27,829 nt of DNA. It comes from Xanthobacteraceae bacterium (GTDB taxonomy: Bacteria > Pseudomonadota > Alphaproteobacteria > Rhizobiales > Xanthobacteraceae). The stretch spans positions 1 to 27,829 of the forward strand of contig JASHSY010000211.1 in the NCBI GenBank assembly GCA_030040825.1, in the 5' to 3' direction. A program made the translations under genes and the position numbers. Below, piece by piece: positions 1-8,078 of the stretch. The notes beneath the pieces were generated by a model, which ran no database searches, was not told the DNA's origin, and saw only the letters and a list, made by a program, of their open reading frames with translations. Position 1 is the first letter of the stretch; every line of letters starts with the position of its first letter.

Positions 1-76
1 GTTAACGAGTGGTGAAGGAAGATGGTGAAGAAAGACTTAAACGGCGGATGGTTCGTTCGGGCGCCGATCAGACGTT

Positions 77-433
77 CTACAAGGCGTCGAGGCGTCGCTG
101 TAGAACCGCCACAGCGTGCTCAAGTTTCGTCAAGCGCTCGGCCATCGGATTGTCTTCGCTTGGTACGACCCGATCTTTGGTTTCTTCGGGCTTCCAGTTG
201 ATGCCAAGCTGACTGCCGCGCCGCCAGATCACCCGGGCACGAAAATATTCGTCCTTGTTCGCCAGATAAAGTTCGAATACTTCCGGCAGCGTAACGCTTT
301 CGGAGAACTCAAGACGTGCGCCGTCGGTCGTAACGTCGCGCACGATACAATCCATGCTCGACAATCGGTTGTTAAAATAGATCCGACCCTTGAACAGGGT
401 TTTGTGCCGGGCCAAAGCGCGACGCTCTTTCAT
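77..433 (-). CDS. PilZ domain protein
   Basis: A 118-residue protein made almost entirely of one PilZ domain, the family that commonly binds cyclic di-GMP. The N-terminus carries the arginine motif (RALAR, RxxxR type) and about 25 residues later comes the second motif, DVTTDGARL (D-x-S/T-x-x-G type), followed by beta-strand-like sequence with RARVIWRR and LGINW. The last 30 residues (AERLTKLEHAVAVLQRRLDAL) look like a short coiled coil. The start at 433 is chosen because AGGAGG lies just upstream of that ATG; the reading frame is open further upstream but has no such site and no domain there. It lies downstream of dksA on the same strand with about 200 bases between them. Single-domain PilZ proteins of this kind are frequent in Rhizobiales; a motility role is possible from the neighbours but is not shown. 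Confidence 0.85.
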   Translation of the reverse strand: MKERRALARHKTLFKGRIYFNNRLSSMDCIVRDVTTDGARLEFSESVTLPEVFELYLANKDEYFRARVIWRRGSQLGINWKPEETKDRVVPSEDNPMAERLTKLEHAVAVLQRRLDAL

Positions 434-463
434 CCTGGCCTCCTGCCGCTGCAATAGATCGTG

Positions 464-479
464 ATCGCTAAAAAGCGAT
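464..479. repeat. Small inverted repeat in the PilZ gene leader
   Basis: Perfect 6-base inverted repeat ATCGCT-AAAA-AGCGAT about 30 bases upstream of the PilZ start codon. It could be a small hairpin in the leader or an operator; nothing further supports a function. The rest of the 434-637 gap shows no gene. Confidence 0.3.
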
Positions 480-637
480 GTAGCCGGCGCGACTTTGATC
501 AGTATTTGAAGAGTGCGGTTTACAAAGGCTGAACGCAGCGTTGGAGACGAAGCGCAATTGAAGGCCCGGGCGTGGCCGATCGGCGCAGCGTTCGCCGCGG
601 CAACGGCCATCCGCAAATGTCGGCAGAAGCCGGGAAG

Positions 638-1114
638 CTATTCTTCGCGGTAAACGCGTTCGCGGCGCTCGTGGCGTTCCTGCGCTTCGACCGACAACGT
701 GGCGATCGGGCGTGCTTCCAGACGCTTGAGCGAGATCGGCTCGCCGGTTTCCTCGCAATACCCGTACGTGCCATCCTCGATCCGCTGCAAGGCGGCATCG
801 ATTTTCGCGATCAGCTTGCGTTGCCGGTCGCGGGCGCGCAGTTCAATGGCCCGGTCGGTCTCTGACGAAGCCCGGTCGGCCAAGTCGGGATGGTTCTGAT
901 TGTCGTCCTGGAGATGCTGAAGCGTCTCCTTGGCTTCCTTGAGGATATCCTCGCGCCAATCGAGCAACTTCACGCGAAAGTAATCGCGCTGGCGCTCATT
1001 CATGAACGGTTCGCGGTCCGTCGGACGATAAATCTTGTCGAGCGACCGTGCGATTTTGCCGTTCTTATTCAAAGCTTCGTCGGATCGACCATTCTTGCTT
1101 TTAACCGACTGCAT
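638..1114 (-). CDS. dksA: RNA polymerase-binding transcription factor DksA
   Basis: DksA binds in the RNA polymerase secondary channel and, with ppGpp, adjusts promoters during the stringent response. The protein (about 158 residues) has the family layout: a basic tail, the conserved entry (REPFMNERQRDYFRVKLLDW), a long coiled coil containing DRASSETDRAIELRARDRQRKL, then the zinc-finger region (YGYCEETGEPI, RPIATLSVEAQERHERRE). Only one of the four classical zinc-finger cysteines remains (pattern C-T-S-A), as seen in the reduced-cysteine DksA type found in alphaproteobacteria. The start at 1114 has AGGGG about ten bases upstream; an ATG three codons earlier (1123) is also possible but sits only two bases from that site. 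A PilZ gene follows about 200 bases downstream. Confidence 0.93.
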   Translation of the reverse strand: MQSVKSKNGRSDEALNKNGKIARSLDKIYRPTDREPFMNERQRDYFRVKLLDWREDILKEAKETLQHLQDDNQNHPDLADRASSETDRAIELRARDRQRKLIAKIDAALQRIEDGTYGYCEETGEPISLKRLEARPIATLSVEAQERHERRERVYREE

Positions 1115-1248
1115 GGACTGCATGTCCCCTACTCTGCGTGACTATCCTCCCTGGAGGCGCGCTCCTATAGCGCGGGTCCATGACGGTGACAATAACGATG
1201 ATGGGAGGTGATATGAGCGGCGGTGACCGGGTCTAACTATCGGGCCGA

Positions 1249-1659
1249 TCAGTTGATTCCCGCTTTCGCGAGTTCCACCGCGACCCGCAGATCGATCTCG
1301 CCGAGGAGCCGATCCAAGCCGTCGTCGCCGGAACTCTCCTTAAGGTCGGCCGCGACTGCCTTAAGCTGCAGCAATATGGACTGATCGATAGACCCGGACA
1401 GCAAGCCGAGCTTGAGCTCATCGAGCGCGTCGAGAGCGCGCGCCCCCTGTTTGACTGCACGGCGCCGGCGCTCAACTGGATCCTCGATGCCTTGCAGGGC
1501 AATCAGCGCGTCGATGCCTCCGAGCGTACGTAAGGCGACGGCGGCAGCCTGCGGCTGCGGCGCGTTCGTATCTGCGAGGCTGAACGTCCCGCCCGCCGAG
1601 CGCCGCGTCGCGGCCGGCCTCGTCGCTGCTGCCGTGCCGTTCGGTCCATTGACGCGCAT
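1249..1659 (-). CDS. fliX: Flagellar assembly regulator FliX
   Basis: A 136-residue protein matching FliX of alphaproteobacteria: a short start (MRVNGP), an Ala/Thr/Arg-rich low-complexity stretch to about residue 40, then a helical domain (LGGIDALIALQG, DPVERRRRAVKQG, ALDALDELKLGLLSG) ending in LRVAVELAKAGIN. In Caulobacter FliX is a membrane-associated regulator that couples early flagellar assembly to the sigma-54 activator FlbD. The ATG at 1659 fits the usual FliX N-terminus, although the Shine-Dalgarno signal is weak. It is divergent from flgI, the same arrangement as in Caulobacter, and the dyads at 1689-1730 lie in the shared intergenic region. FlbD itself is not in this window. Confidence 0.88.
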   Translation of the reverse strand: MRVNGPNGTAAATRPAATRRSAGGTFSLADTNAPQPQAAAVALRTLGGIDALIALQGIEDPVERRRRAVKQGARALDALDELKLGLLSGSIDQSILLQLKAVAADLKESSGDDGLDRLLGEIDLRVAVELAKAGIN

Positions 1660-1688
1660 GCCTGGAACTTGGGCCTTTATAGTTAATG

Positions 1689-1730
1689 GGCGGTAAAATT
1701 GTGCCTCCGGAAGGCGGCAACAATTGCCGC
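1689..1730. promoter_or_regulatory. Paired dyads upstream of flgI (FlbD/ftr-like)
   Basis: The dyad GCGGCAA-CAA-TTGCCGC at 1714-1730 is a perfect 7-base inverted repeat about 100 bases upstream of the flgI -24 element. A degenerate version (GGCGGTAAAATTGTGCC) lies at 1689-1705. An almost identical dyad precedes the flgE promoter at 16048-16066. Position, symmetry and the sigma-54 context fit binding sites of an FlbD-type enhancer-binding protein; the assignment is inference. Being 30-70 bases upstream of fliX, it could act on that gene too. Confidence 0.65.
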
Positions 1731-1825
1731 GAAGCGGCAGGGAATGCACGCATGGGATCGCATCCCCGCTATCGCTGAACTCAGATAGCTTTTGTATTTC
1801 AATGTCTTATCGAGGCGGCACGTCT

Positions 1826-1841
1826 TGGCACGCGTCTCGCA
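1826..1841 (+). promoter_or_regulatory. Sigma-54 promoter of flgI
   Basis: TGGCACG-CGTC-TCGCA gives the invariant GG and GC separated by exactly 10 bases and matches the -24 element fully. The expected transcription start is about 25 bases before the flgI ATG. Sigma-54 control of class II flagellar genes is well known in alphaproteobacteria. Confidence 0.8.
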
Positions 1842-1876
1842 AAGAGGTTTCCGTCCGACCTCTTGGGGAGCAGGAG

Positions 1877-2986
1877 ATGCATAGGACGCTTGGGCCTGCG
1901 CTTGTCGCGCTGGCGGTTTTGACGTGCGCCGTTTCGACGGCGACCGCGACTTCGCGCATTAAAGACCTCGCCAGTATCGAGGGTATCCGACAGAACCAAC
2001 TGATCGGCTACGGGCTGGTGGTCGGCCTCAACGGTACGGGCGACACGCTCAACAATTCGCCGTTCACCAAGCAATCGCTGCAAGGCATGCTGGAACGGCT
2101 TGGGGTCAACATCCGCGGCCAGCAGATCCGCACCGGCAACGTCGCCGCGGTGATGGTCACCGCCAATCTGCCGCCGTTCGCCACCCAAGGCACGCGCATC
2201 GACGTCACCGCCTCGGCTTTGGGCGACGCAAAAAGCCTGCTCGGCGGTACGCTGTTGGTGACTCCGCTCCTTGGCGCCGACGGCAATGTCTACGCGGTGG
2301 CACAAGGGTCCCTCGCCATCGGCGGCTTTCAGGTTGAAGGTGAAGCCGCCAAGGTGACGCGCGGCGTGCCGACCGTCGGCCGACTGCCGAACGGAGCGAT
2401 CATCGAGCGCGAGATCGAATTTTCGCTGGCAACGCTCGGCCATTTGCGGCTGGCGCTGCGCAACGCCGATTTCACCACCGCCAAGCGCATCGCCATTGCG
2501 GTCAACGACTATATCGGTTCGCCGGTCGCCGAGCCGCTCGATCCTTCGACCGTGCAACTGACACTGCCGCAGAAATTCCCGCAAAATATCGTCTCGATGC
2601 TGACAGAGATCGAACAGCTGCAAGTGGAGCCTGATGAAACGGCCAAGATCGTGATCGATGAGCGCTCCGGCGTCATTGTCATTGGCCGCGACGTCCGTGT
2701 CTCCACCGTGGCGGTGGCGCAGGGTAATCTGACCGTTACCATTTCCGAAGCCCCACAAGTCAGCCAGCCGGCACCGTTATCGCGCGGCAAGACCGTGGTC
2801 GTGCCGCGCACGCATGTCGGTGTGGTCGAAGAAGGTAAAAAACTCGCCGTCGTGCGCGAGGGCGTCTCGCTCCAGCAGATCGTGGACGGACTGAATGCAC
2901 TCGGTATTGGTCCGCGCGATTTGATCTCGATCTTGCAAGCGATCAAGGCCGCCGGCGCCATTCAGGCCGACATTGAGGTGATGTGA
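1877..2986 (+). CDS. flgI: Flagellar P-ring protein FlgI
   Basis: A 369-residue P-ring subunit, normal length for the family, which surrounds the rod in the periplasm as a bushing. A Sec signal peptide covers about residues 1-24 (hydrophobic LVALAVLTCAV, cleavage near ATA-TS). The mature N-terminus has the family signature RIKDLASIEGIRQNQLIGYG followed by LVVGLNGTGDTLNNSPFT; the C-terminal part has VVVPRTHVGVVEEGKKL and LQQIVDGLNALGIGPRDLI. The ATG at 1877 is chosen because GGGGAG lies six bases upstream and it places the signal peptide at the start. It is the first gene of flgI-flgJ-flgN-like and is preceded by a sigma-54 promoter. Its stop overlaps the flgJ start by one base. Confidence 0.97.
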   Translation: MHRTLGPALVALAVLTCAVSTATATSRIKDLASIEGIRQNQLIGYGLVVGLNGTGDTLNNSPFTKQSLQGMLERLGVNIRGQQIRTGNVAAVMVTANLPPFATQGTRIDVTASALGDAKSLLGGTLLVTPLLGADGNVYAVAQGSLAIGGFQVEGEAAKVTRGVPTVGRLPNGAIIEREIEFSLATLGHLRLALRNADFTTAKRIAIAVNDYIGSPVAEPLDPSTVQLTLPQKFPQNIVSMLTEIEQLQVEPDETAKIVIDERSGVIVIGRDVRVSTVAVAQGNLTVTISEAPQVSQPAPLSRGKTVVVPRTHVGVVEEGKKLAVVREGVSLQQIVDGLNALGIGPRDLISILQAIKAAGAIQADIEVM

Positions 2987-3333
2987 TGACCGTTGCTGCT
3001 GCCATACCAGCCGCCGCAGCCGCCACTTTCGGCCAAACGCTCGGCTCGCTGGGTGACTCACAAAGCGCACAGGCGCAGGCCGCGCTCAAGATCAAGGGCA
3101 AGGCCAAAGCCGCCGCTCAACAATTCGAGGCGATGTTCCTCAACACAATGTTCCAGCAGATGTACGCCGGCGTCGATGGCGAAGGACCGTTCGGAGGCAG
3201 CGGCGCCCTGAAAATCTGGCGCTCAATGCTCACCGACCAATACGCCAAGTCTTTCGCCAAAAACGGCGGCATCGGCATAGCGTCGCATGTTTACGACGCA
3301 TTGCTCAAGCAACAGGGGCTAAAATCGTCATGA
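2986..3333 (+). CDS. flgJ: Flagellar rod-binding protein, FlgJ N-terminal type
   Basis: A 115-residue protein corresponding to the N-terminal rod-capping domain of FlgJ only (FEAMFLNTMFQQMYAGVDGEGPFGG and IWRSMLTDQYAKSFAKNGGIGIA). The C-terminal muramidase domain of enterobacterial FlgJ is absent, which is usual in alphaproteobacteria, where a separate enzyme opens the peptidoglycan. The ATG at 2986 shares one base with the flgI stop (TGATG), indicating translational coupling; a GTG one codon upstream (2983) is an alternative start. The stop overlaps the next gene as ATGA. The first 30 residues are Ala-rich low complexity. Confidence 0.92.
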   Translation: MTVAAAIPAAAAATFGQTLGSLGDSQSAQAQAALKIKGKAKAAAQQFEAMFLNTMFQQMYAGVDGEGPFGGSGALKIWRSMLTDQYAKSFAKNGGIGIASHVYDALLKQQGLKSS

Positions 3334-3782
3334 ATGCAATCACCACCCGTAGCGAAGCGGACGCCGCCATTGCCCAGGTGACCGGGCTGATCGACAAACT
3401 CAGCGGCGTCGTTGCCGAGGAGACCGCGCTCGTCCACGCCGGCAAAATACGCAAGGCGGCCGCGCTCGGATCGACCAAGAGCGAACTCGCCGGACAATTA
3501 TTTACCCGTGCCGAACGCCTCAAGGCCAACGCAAAATTCTTGTTGGGCGTCGCGCCGGCCGCCGTTACCGCCCTCAACCGGGGGCAGGAAGCATTTCGCG
3601 CTGTGCTGCAAAAGAACATGATTGTGCTTGCGACCTCGCACGCGGTGTCCGAGGGAATCGTCCGCCGGTTGTCAGGTGACCTCGCCCGCAAAGCGGCGCC
3701 GCAAGTCTATGGCGCGACCGGGCGCACCACGCCCCCGAATCCGAAGCAGGGCAAACCGCTGGCAATCAGCAAAGTTTTGTAG
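3330..3782 (+). CDS. flgN: FlgN-like flagellar chaperone
   Basis: A 150-residue, largely alpha-helical protein (residues 1-115) with a basic Pro/Gly tail (TTPPNPKQGKP). The start overlaps flgJ by four bases (ATGA). Sequence similarity to classical FlgN is weak to the eye; the call rests on helix pattern (VTGLIDKLSGVVAEETALV, FTRAERLKANAKFLLG), size, and the usual place of a FlgN-like gene after flgI-flgJ in Rhizobiales. FlgN is the cytoplasmic export chaperone for FlgK and FlgL, both encoded in this window. The last 17 bases overlap tail-to-tail with the TPR-glycosyltransferase gene on the other strand. Confidence 0.6.
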   Translation: MNAITTRSEADAAIAQVTGLIDKLSGVVAEETALVHAGKIRKAAALGSTKSELAGQLFTRAERLKANAKFLLGVAPAAVTALNRGQEAFRAVLQKNMIVLATSHAVSEGIVRRLSGDLARKAAPQVYGATGRTTPPNPKQGKPLAISKVL

Positions 3783-6297
3783 CGCCTCGGTTGGCCGGCC
3801 GGCAGGCGACCTCGGCCAGTTCCGTCTCGAGGAGTTTGAGTGGTTCGCTCCAGTCGCCGACTGTGCGTTGGCGGTAAAGCCGCATGCTCGGATACCACGG
3901 GCTGTCGGTGCGATCGAGCAGCCAACGCCAATCCGGCGAGAACGGCACCAGCAGTGCCACCGCCTTGCCCATCGCGCCGGCAAGGTGTGCAACCGAGGTA
4001 TCGACTGTCACTAAGACGTCGAGCATGGCAACAACAGCAGCGGTATCGGCAAAGTCGGCAAACTGCCGCCCGAGCTCAACCACACCGCAAGCGTTGAGCA
4101 CTGCGGCATCGGCGTCGTTCAATTCTTTCTGCACGCTGATGAAGTCGAGGCCGGGAACTGCCAGCACATCGGCCAGTTGATCCAGCCGCATCGAACGATT
4201 GCGGTCGTTCAGATGCACCGGATTGCCGGCCCAGCACAGCCCGATCCGCAAACGGCCGTTGTCAGGCAACCGCGGCCTCCAGGCGGCGAGTCGGTCCGCC
4301 TGCGGCCACAAATACGGTACCGTCGCTGGGATGGTGGCAAGATCGGTCTTGAAGGCGAGTGGCACGCTGAGCAGCGGACAATATAGATCAAAGTCGGGCA
4401 ATGGCGCGCCGTTGGCGAGCACCATGGAAAGTCCGGGTAAAGTCGCCGCCAGGGCGGTCAGCGGCGCCTGCACGCCGAGGATGACCTTGGCGCCGAGATC
4501 GGCGACCATCGGCGCGTAGCGCATGAACTGGATGGTGTCGCCCAAACCCTGCTCGGCAAGCAACAAGATGGTCTTGCCTCGGAGATCCCTTTCGCCGCGC
4601 CAGATCGGCTTTTCAAATTCGCGCCAGCTCGACGCGACATCCTTCTTCTTCCAGCGATATTCGTATTGTTTCCAGCCTTCGCGAAAGTCGCCGAGACACA
4701 GCCGTGTAACCGCAGCATTGAAATGCGCTTCGGGATTTTCCGGCTCCATCGCGATGGCTTGCGCGTAGTCGGCGAGCGCGTCCTGCATGCGATTGACGCC
4801 CACCAGTGTGTTGCCCCGATTGATACGTGCGGCAGGCAGTTCGGGATTGATGTCAATCGCGCGATCGTGCATCGCGACGGCTTCGTCGAGCCGGCCAAGC
4901 AGCGTCAGTGCGACGCCGCGGTCCGTGAACGCAACCGCATTATCCGGATCGAGCGCCAGCGCGGCGTCGTAAGTAGCCACCGCGTCGGCGAAACGCTTGA
5001 GCTTGATCAGCACGTTACCGCGGTTGATCAGAGTGCTCACGTTATCCGGTTCGCGGCCGAGTACTTTATCGAAGCTTGCCAGCGCTTCGTCAAAACGCTC
5101 AAGCTCAAGCAGCGCCATTCCGTGGTTGATCTCGGCAACGTTGTGTTCCGGCGCCAGCGTCAGCGCGGCACTGCTACTGGCTAATGCATCGTCATAGCGC
5201 TTGAGCTTGCGGAGAACGACGCTGCGGGTATTAAACGTCTCGACATGCGACGGATCGAGCGTAAGAATGTGCTCGCAGGCGGCAAGCGCCTCGTCGAGCA
5301 ACTTGAGGTCGCACAATGCAATCGCGCGATTATGAAGCGTCTCCAGATGTCGCGGATCGATCGCCAAGGCGCTATTATATTTTTCGAGAGCCTCCGCCGG
5401 CCGTTTCAGGGCAACGAGCGCCAGCCCAATATTGTTGAGCGCGTCGACGCGCTGCGGTTCGAGAACGAGCGCGGCTGCAAAATCTGCGAGCGCATCGTCG
5501 AACCGCCCGAGTGTCAAGAGTACGTTTCCGCGGTTGTAGAAAGCGTCGGCATATTGCGGCCGGAGGGCAAGGGCCCTTGCGCAGCTTTCCAAGGCTTCAT
5601 CGGGCCGGCCAAGTTCCAAGAGCGCGACGCTGCGATTGCTGAGGAATTCGGCGTTGTCCGGCTCGACTGCAAGCGCTCCGTCGTAGGAGGCAAGCGCCGC
5701 GTCTTGCCGCTTGAGCGCAAGCAATGAATTGCCGCGCCGGTTAAATGCCGGCGCGAATGTCGGGCGCAGCTGCAGTACCGCCTCGTAGTCGATAACGGCG
5801 TCGGCGTGACGCCCAAGCGCGGCAAGCGCGTTGGCGCGCCTGAAACGCGCCTCGACATGACCGGGCATCAACGCCAGCGCACGGTCGTAGCTCGCCAACG
5901 CATCGGCATGGCGCTTGAGCGCGAACAACGCGTTGCCGCAATTGTAGTGTGCGCCGGCATCGTTCTTGCGCAGCGCCAAGACCTGCTCGAATTTCGCCAA
6001 CGCTTCCTGATGGCGTTTGAGCGCATCAAGGATAAGGCCATAATTAGTCAGCGCATCGGCGGATCTGGGTTGCGTTTTGAGCGCGGCCGCAACCAGCCGC
6101 AGAGCTTCCGCCGACTGCCCCTGCTGGTGCCGCAGAACCCCGCTCAAATGCAACGCGTCAAAATTGTGCGGATCGGCGGCGAGGACCGATCGGTAGATTT
6201 GACCGGCTTTTTCGAGTTGGCCTTGGCGGTGCAGCGCCAGCGCCTGCTGGATGGACTGCGCCATGTCCGCGCGCTGCACCGACGACCGCCTGCCCAT
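3766..6297 (-). CDS. TPR protein with C-terminal GT9-like glycosyltransferase domain
   Basis: An 843-residue protein. Roughly residues 12-560 are about 16 tandem 34-residue TPR units (recurring N-R-G-x-x-L and A-L-x-L-x-P patterns). Residues about 560-840 form a glycosyltransferase-like domain with FREGWKQYEYRW at the junction, LLLAEQGLGDTIQFMRY (heptosyltransferase/GT9-like N-lobe), IGLCWAGNP, and LVTVDTSVAHLAGAMGKAV (nucleotide-sugar site of GT9-like C-lobes). The start at 6297 has GGAG about seven bases upstream; 6264 (MAQSIQQ) is an alternative. TPR-plus-glycosyltransferase is the plan of FlmG of Caulobacter, which binds flagellin through its TPRs and glycosylates it. The location beside flagellin makes a similar role plausible, but this is inference, and similar TPR-GT proteins also occur away from flagellar loci. 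Confidence 0.85.
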   Translation of the reverse strand: MGRRSSVQRADMAQSIQQALALHRQGQLEKAGQIYRSVLAADPHNFDALHLSGVLRHQQGQSAEALRLVAAALKTQPRSADALTNYGLILDALKRHQEALAKFEQVLALRKNDAGAHYNCGNALFALKRHADALASYDRALALMPGHVEARFRRANALAALGRHADAVIDYEAVLQLRPTFAPAFNRRGNSLLALKRQDAALASYDGALAVEPDNAEFLSNRSVALLELGRPDEALESCARALALRPQYADAFYNRGNVLLTLGRFDDALADFAAALVLEPQRVDALNNIGLALVALKRPAEALEKYNSALAIDPRHLETLHNRAIALCDLKLLDEALAACEHILTLDPSHVETFNTRSVVLRKLKRYDDALASSSAALTLAPEHNVAEINHGMALLELERFDEALASFDKVLGREPDNVSTLINRGNVLIKLKRFADAVATYDAALALDPDNAVAFTDRGVALTLLGRLDEAVAMHDRAIDINPELPAARINRGNTLVGVNRMQDALADYAQAIAMEPENPEAHFNAAVTRLCLGDFREGWKQYEYRWKKKDVASSWREFEKPIWRGERDLRGKTILLLAEQGLGDTIQFMRYAPMVADLGAKVILGVQAPLTALAATLPGLSMVLANGAPLPDFDLYCPLLSVPLAFKTDLATIPATVPYLWPQADRLAAWRPRLPDNGRLRIGLCWAGNPVHLNDRNRSMRLDQLADVLAVPGLDFISVQKELNDADAAVLNACGVVELGRQFADFADTAAVVAMLDVLVTVDTSVAHLAGAMGKAVALLVPFSPDWRWLLDRTDSPWYPSMRLYRQRTVGDWSEPLKLLETELAEVACRPANRGATKLC

Positions 6298-6413
6298 GCG
6301 TGACTCCGCACGAAGCCATCCAATCGCCCGTGCCCGCGCGTCCGCCAAGGTCGATCAAGTTGGTTAATCAAACGTAAAGATGGAGGCTTGCACACCGGCC
6401 ATTAACCGTCGGC

Positions 6414-6428
6414 TGGCATCAAGGACGC
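6414..6428 (+). promoter_or_regulatory. Possible sigma-54 promoter of the IN-motif gene
   Basis: TGGCATC-AAGG-ACGC has GG and GC at the required 10-base spacing, about 25 bases before the GTG at 6454. The -24 half is good; the -12 half (ACGC for TTGC) is weak, and no FlbD-like dyad is seen upstream. Confidence 0.35.
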
Positions 6429-6453
6429 CGGGCGACGCCGCAAGGACGAGCCG

Positions 6454-7284
6454 GTGAGTATCCAAAGTCTTTCGTTCTACCAGCAGGACCAGAATTACTG
6501 GCAACAGGCGCAAGCCCAAAGCGCGGCGCAGTCGGCTGACGATTCGCTCATCACCGTCATGCAGAATGCCGAAACCAATCTGGGAAAAGGCCTCGCCAGT
6601 ATCGCCAACAATGAGGCGTTGACGCGAACGAAGTCTCAGTTGACGGCTCTCATACAGCAGGTGCTGGACGGCTCTTCGAGCGGCTCTACAACGAACGCTT
6701 CATCGACCACAGCGTCGGCGTCATCAACGTCGTCAAGCTCCACTGCTTCGACGACGCCGGCGACAGGGACGAGCACTGTGCCGGTAACGACAAGCACTCC
6801 ACTATCGACGCTCGGCGTTCTTCCCGGCGGCACATTCAGCATCGATGATGGCACCAATATCACTAACTACACGTCCACAGGCACCGACACCATCGGCAGC
6901 CTGATTACTGCCATCAACTCAGGACCGGCATTCGTGACCGCGTCTCTCAATGCCAGCGGCCACCTGACCATCACGGCGCGTAGTACAAAGGACATCATCA
7001 CCGTCGAAGGCAGCGGCAACGATGCGGCCGCGCTTGGCTTCGGAGTTGGCAACAATAGTTTCGCGCCGAAGAAACCCGCGGCGACTTCGGCCGCTTCAAC
7101 GAGCGCGAGTGCGTCGGGCACGAGCGCGTCGACCACAGCGTCAAGCGGCTCATCGACGGGATCATCGAGCAAATCTTCCACGAGCGCGAGCGTATCTACG
7201 ATCGGCGAGCAGATATCGAGCAGCGCCGCCTCGATCCTGTCGGCCAGCGGCGTGAGTGGAACACTGGTCGATATGCTGGCGTGA
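6454..7284 (+). CDS. Ser/Thr-rich protein with a flagellin IN-type domain
   Basis: A 276-residue protein that I cannot assign to a named gene. Residues 1-72 are polar and helical (SFYQQDQNYWQQAQAQSAAQ). Residues 73-115 are almost only Ser/Thr/Ala. Residues about 118-203 form a compact beta-rich segment (GGTFSIDDGTNITNYT, TIGSLITAINS, VTASLNASGHLTITA, ALGFG) with the pattern of the flagellin hook IN motif, also present inside the flagellin at 8396. Residues 204-247 are a second Ser/Thr/Ala linker and the C-terminus is short and helical. There is no signal peptide. GTG start, with AAGGA about eight bases upstream. The usual D0 helices of flagellin, FliD or FlgK are missing, so it is not an ordinary filament protein. 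It may be exported by the flagellar system or be a substrate of the adjacent glycosyltransferases; both are inference. Confidence 0.7.
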   Translation: MSIQSLSFYQQDQNYWQQAQAQSAAQSADDSLITVMQNAETNLGKGLASIANNEALTRTKSQLTALIQQVLDGSSSGSTTNASSTTASASSTSSSSTASTTPATGTSTVPVTTSTPLSTLGVLPGGTFSIDDGTNITNYTSTGTDTIGSLITAINSGPAFVTASLNASGHLTITARSTKDIITVEGSGNDAAALGFGVGNNSFAPKKPAATSAASTSASASGTSASTTASSGSSTGSSSKSSTSASVSTIGEQISSSAASILSASGVSGTLVDMLA

Positions 7285-7285
7285 T

Positions 7286-7303
7286 TGAGCGCTTAAGCGC
7301 TCA
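7286..7303. terminator. Perfect 18-base palindrome between convergent genes
   Basis: TGAGCGCTTAAGCGCTCA is a perfect palindrome filling the gap between two convergent stop codons and including the stop of the minus-strand gene. It could form a bidirectional terminator hairpin, but has no adjoining T-tract, so a protein-binding site is also possible. Confidence 0.4.
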
Positions 7304-8078
7304 CACCGGCGAACTGCGTTGAAAGATCGCCGCAAAACACCACCGGGCCGACGTGACTGAGCTTGCTGCCGAGATCGGCCCAGATTTCGCCGCCCATGTC
7401 GGTCCAGCGCTTGCAGAACGCGAAATCTTCGCTCAGATAGGTACCGTCCTCGCCGATCATGCATTCGAACAGCGCGAACCTTTTGTCGCTTGCGGTCGCA
7501 GCATCACTCGAATGGTCGCGTTTGAATTGCAGTTCCGGATATCGCGCGCACATTCGTTCCAGCGCGGTGCGCCGGATCATCAGGAAACCGGTGCCGGCGT
7601 AACGGACTTTGACGAAGCCGCCGGCCTGGACGACGGCATTCGGGTCGTCGACCTCGACCACGTATTTCAGCGAGGCCGCGGCCGGTTCGGAACGGGCGCT
7701 ATCGATGGCCGATTTGACCCTATCCCAATCGATCCGCTTTATCGGATAAACCGCCGCGCACATCTCGGCGCCGCACTGAATCAGCCGCAACACCTGCTCC
7801 GGTTCGAAGCCGATATCGGCGTCCAAAAACAGCAGATGCGTCGCGTCCGGATCTTCAAGAAATTGCGCAATCAGGCTGGCGCGTGCTCGCGTGATGAGCG
7901 CATCGCCATCTTTGAATAGGATTTTGAGATTGACGCCGCGATAACCGCGCAGGAGCTTTTGCAGCTTGAACAGCGACGCGGCACAGAGGACGGAAATCTG
8001 CCCGCCAAAACTCGGCGTCGCGATGACGAGGTTGACTTGATCGGGGAAAAAAATAGTCGCGACCATGGCGCGGTTCAT
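7293..8078 (-). CDS. GT-A-like glycosyltransferase family protein
   Basis: A 261-residue cytoplasmic protein. It opens with a Rossmann-like strand (VNLVIATPSFGG), and has a DxD-type motif in HLLFLDADIGFEPEQV (residues 81-95), the metal/nucleotide-sugar site of GT-A glycosyltransferases. Further conserved-looking blocks are AAVYPIKRIDW, GGFVKVRYAGTGFLMIRR and YLSEDFAFCKRW (acidic SEDFAF typical of GT2-like active sites). The donor and acceptor cannot be told from sequence. It is divergent from flagellin and convergent with the IN-motif gene, so a role in flagellin glycosylation is a reasonable inference. Start at 8078 or at the ATG four codons later (8066); neither has a strong ribosome binding site. 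Confidence 0.7.
   Translation of the reverse strand: MNRAMVATIFFPDQVNLVIATPSFGGQISVLCAASLFKLQKLLRGYRGVNLKILFKDGDALITRARASLIAQFLEDPDATHLLFLDADIGFEPEQVLRLIQCGAEMCAAVYPIKRIDWDRVKSAIDSARSEPAAASLKYVVEVDDPNAVVQAGGFVKVRYAGTGFLMIRRTALERMCARYPELQFKRDHSSDAATASDKRFALFECMIGEDGTYLSEDFAFCKRWTDMGGEIWADLGSKLSHVGPVVFCGDLSTQFAGVSA

Noticed and set aside
1..76. Short open frames at the left edge
   Set aside because: No conserved sequence, and they overlap the PilZ gene end on the opposite strand.
1799..2758. Long open frame (319 codons) on the minus strand opposite flgI
   Set aside because: Codon shadow of flgI in high-GC DNA: Arg/Asp/Gln-rich translation with no domain, and flgI is certain.
7286..7303. Palindrome as an integration or attachment site
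   Set aside because: No integrase, tRNA or direct-repeat partner was seen anywhere in the window.
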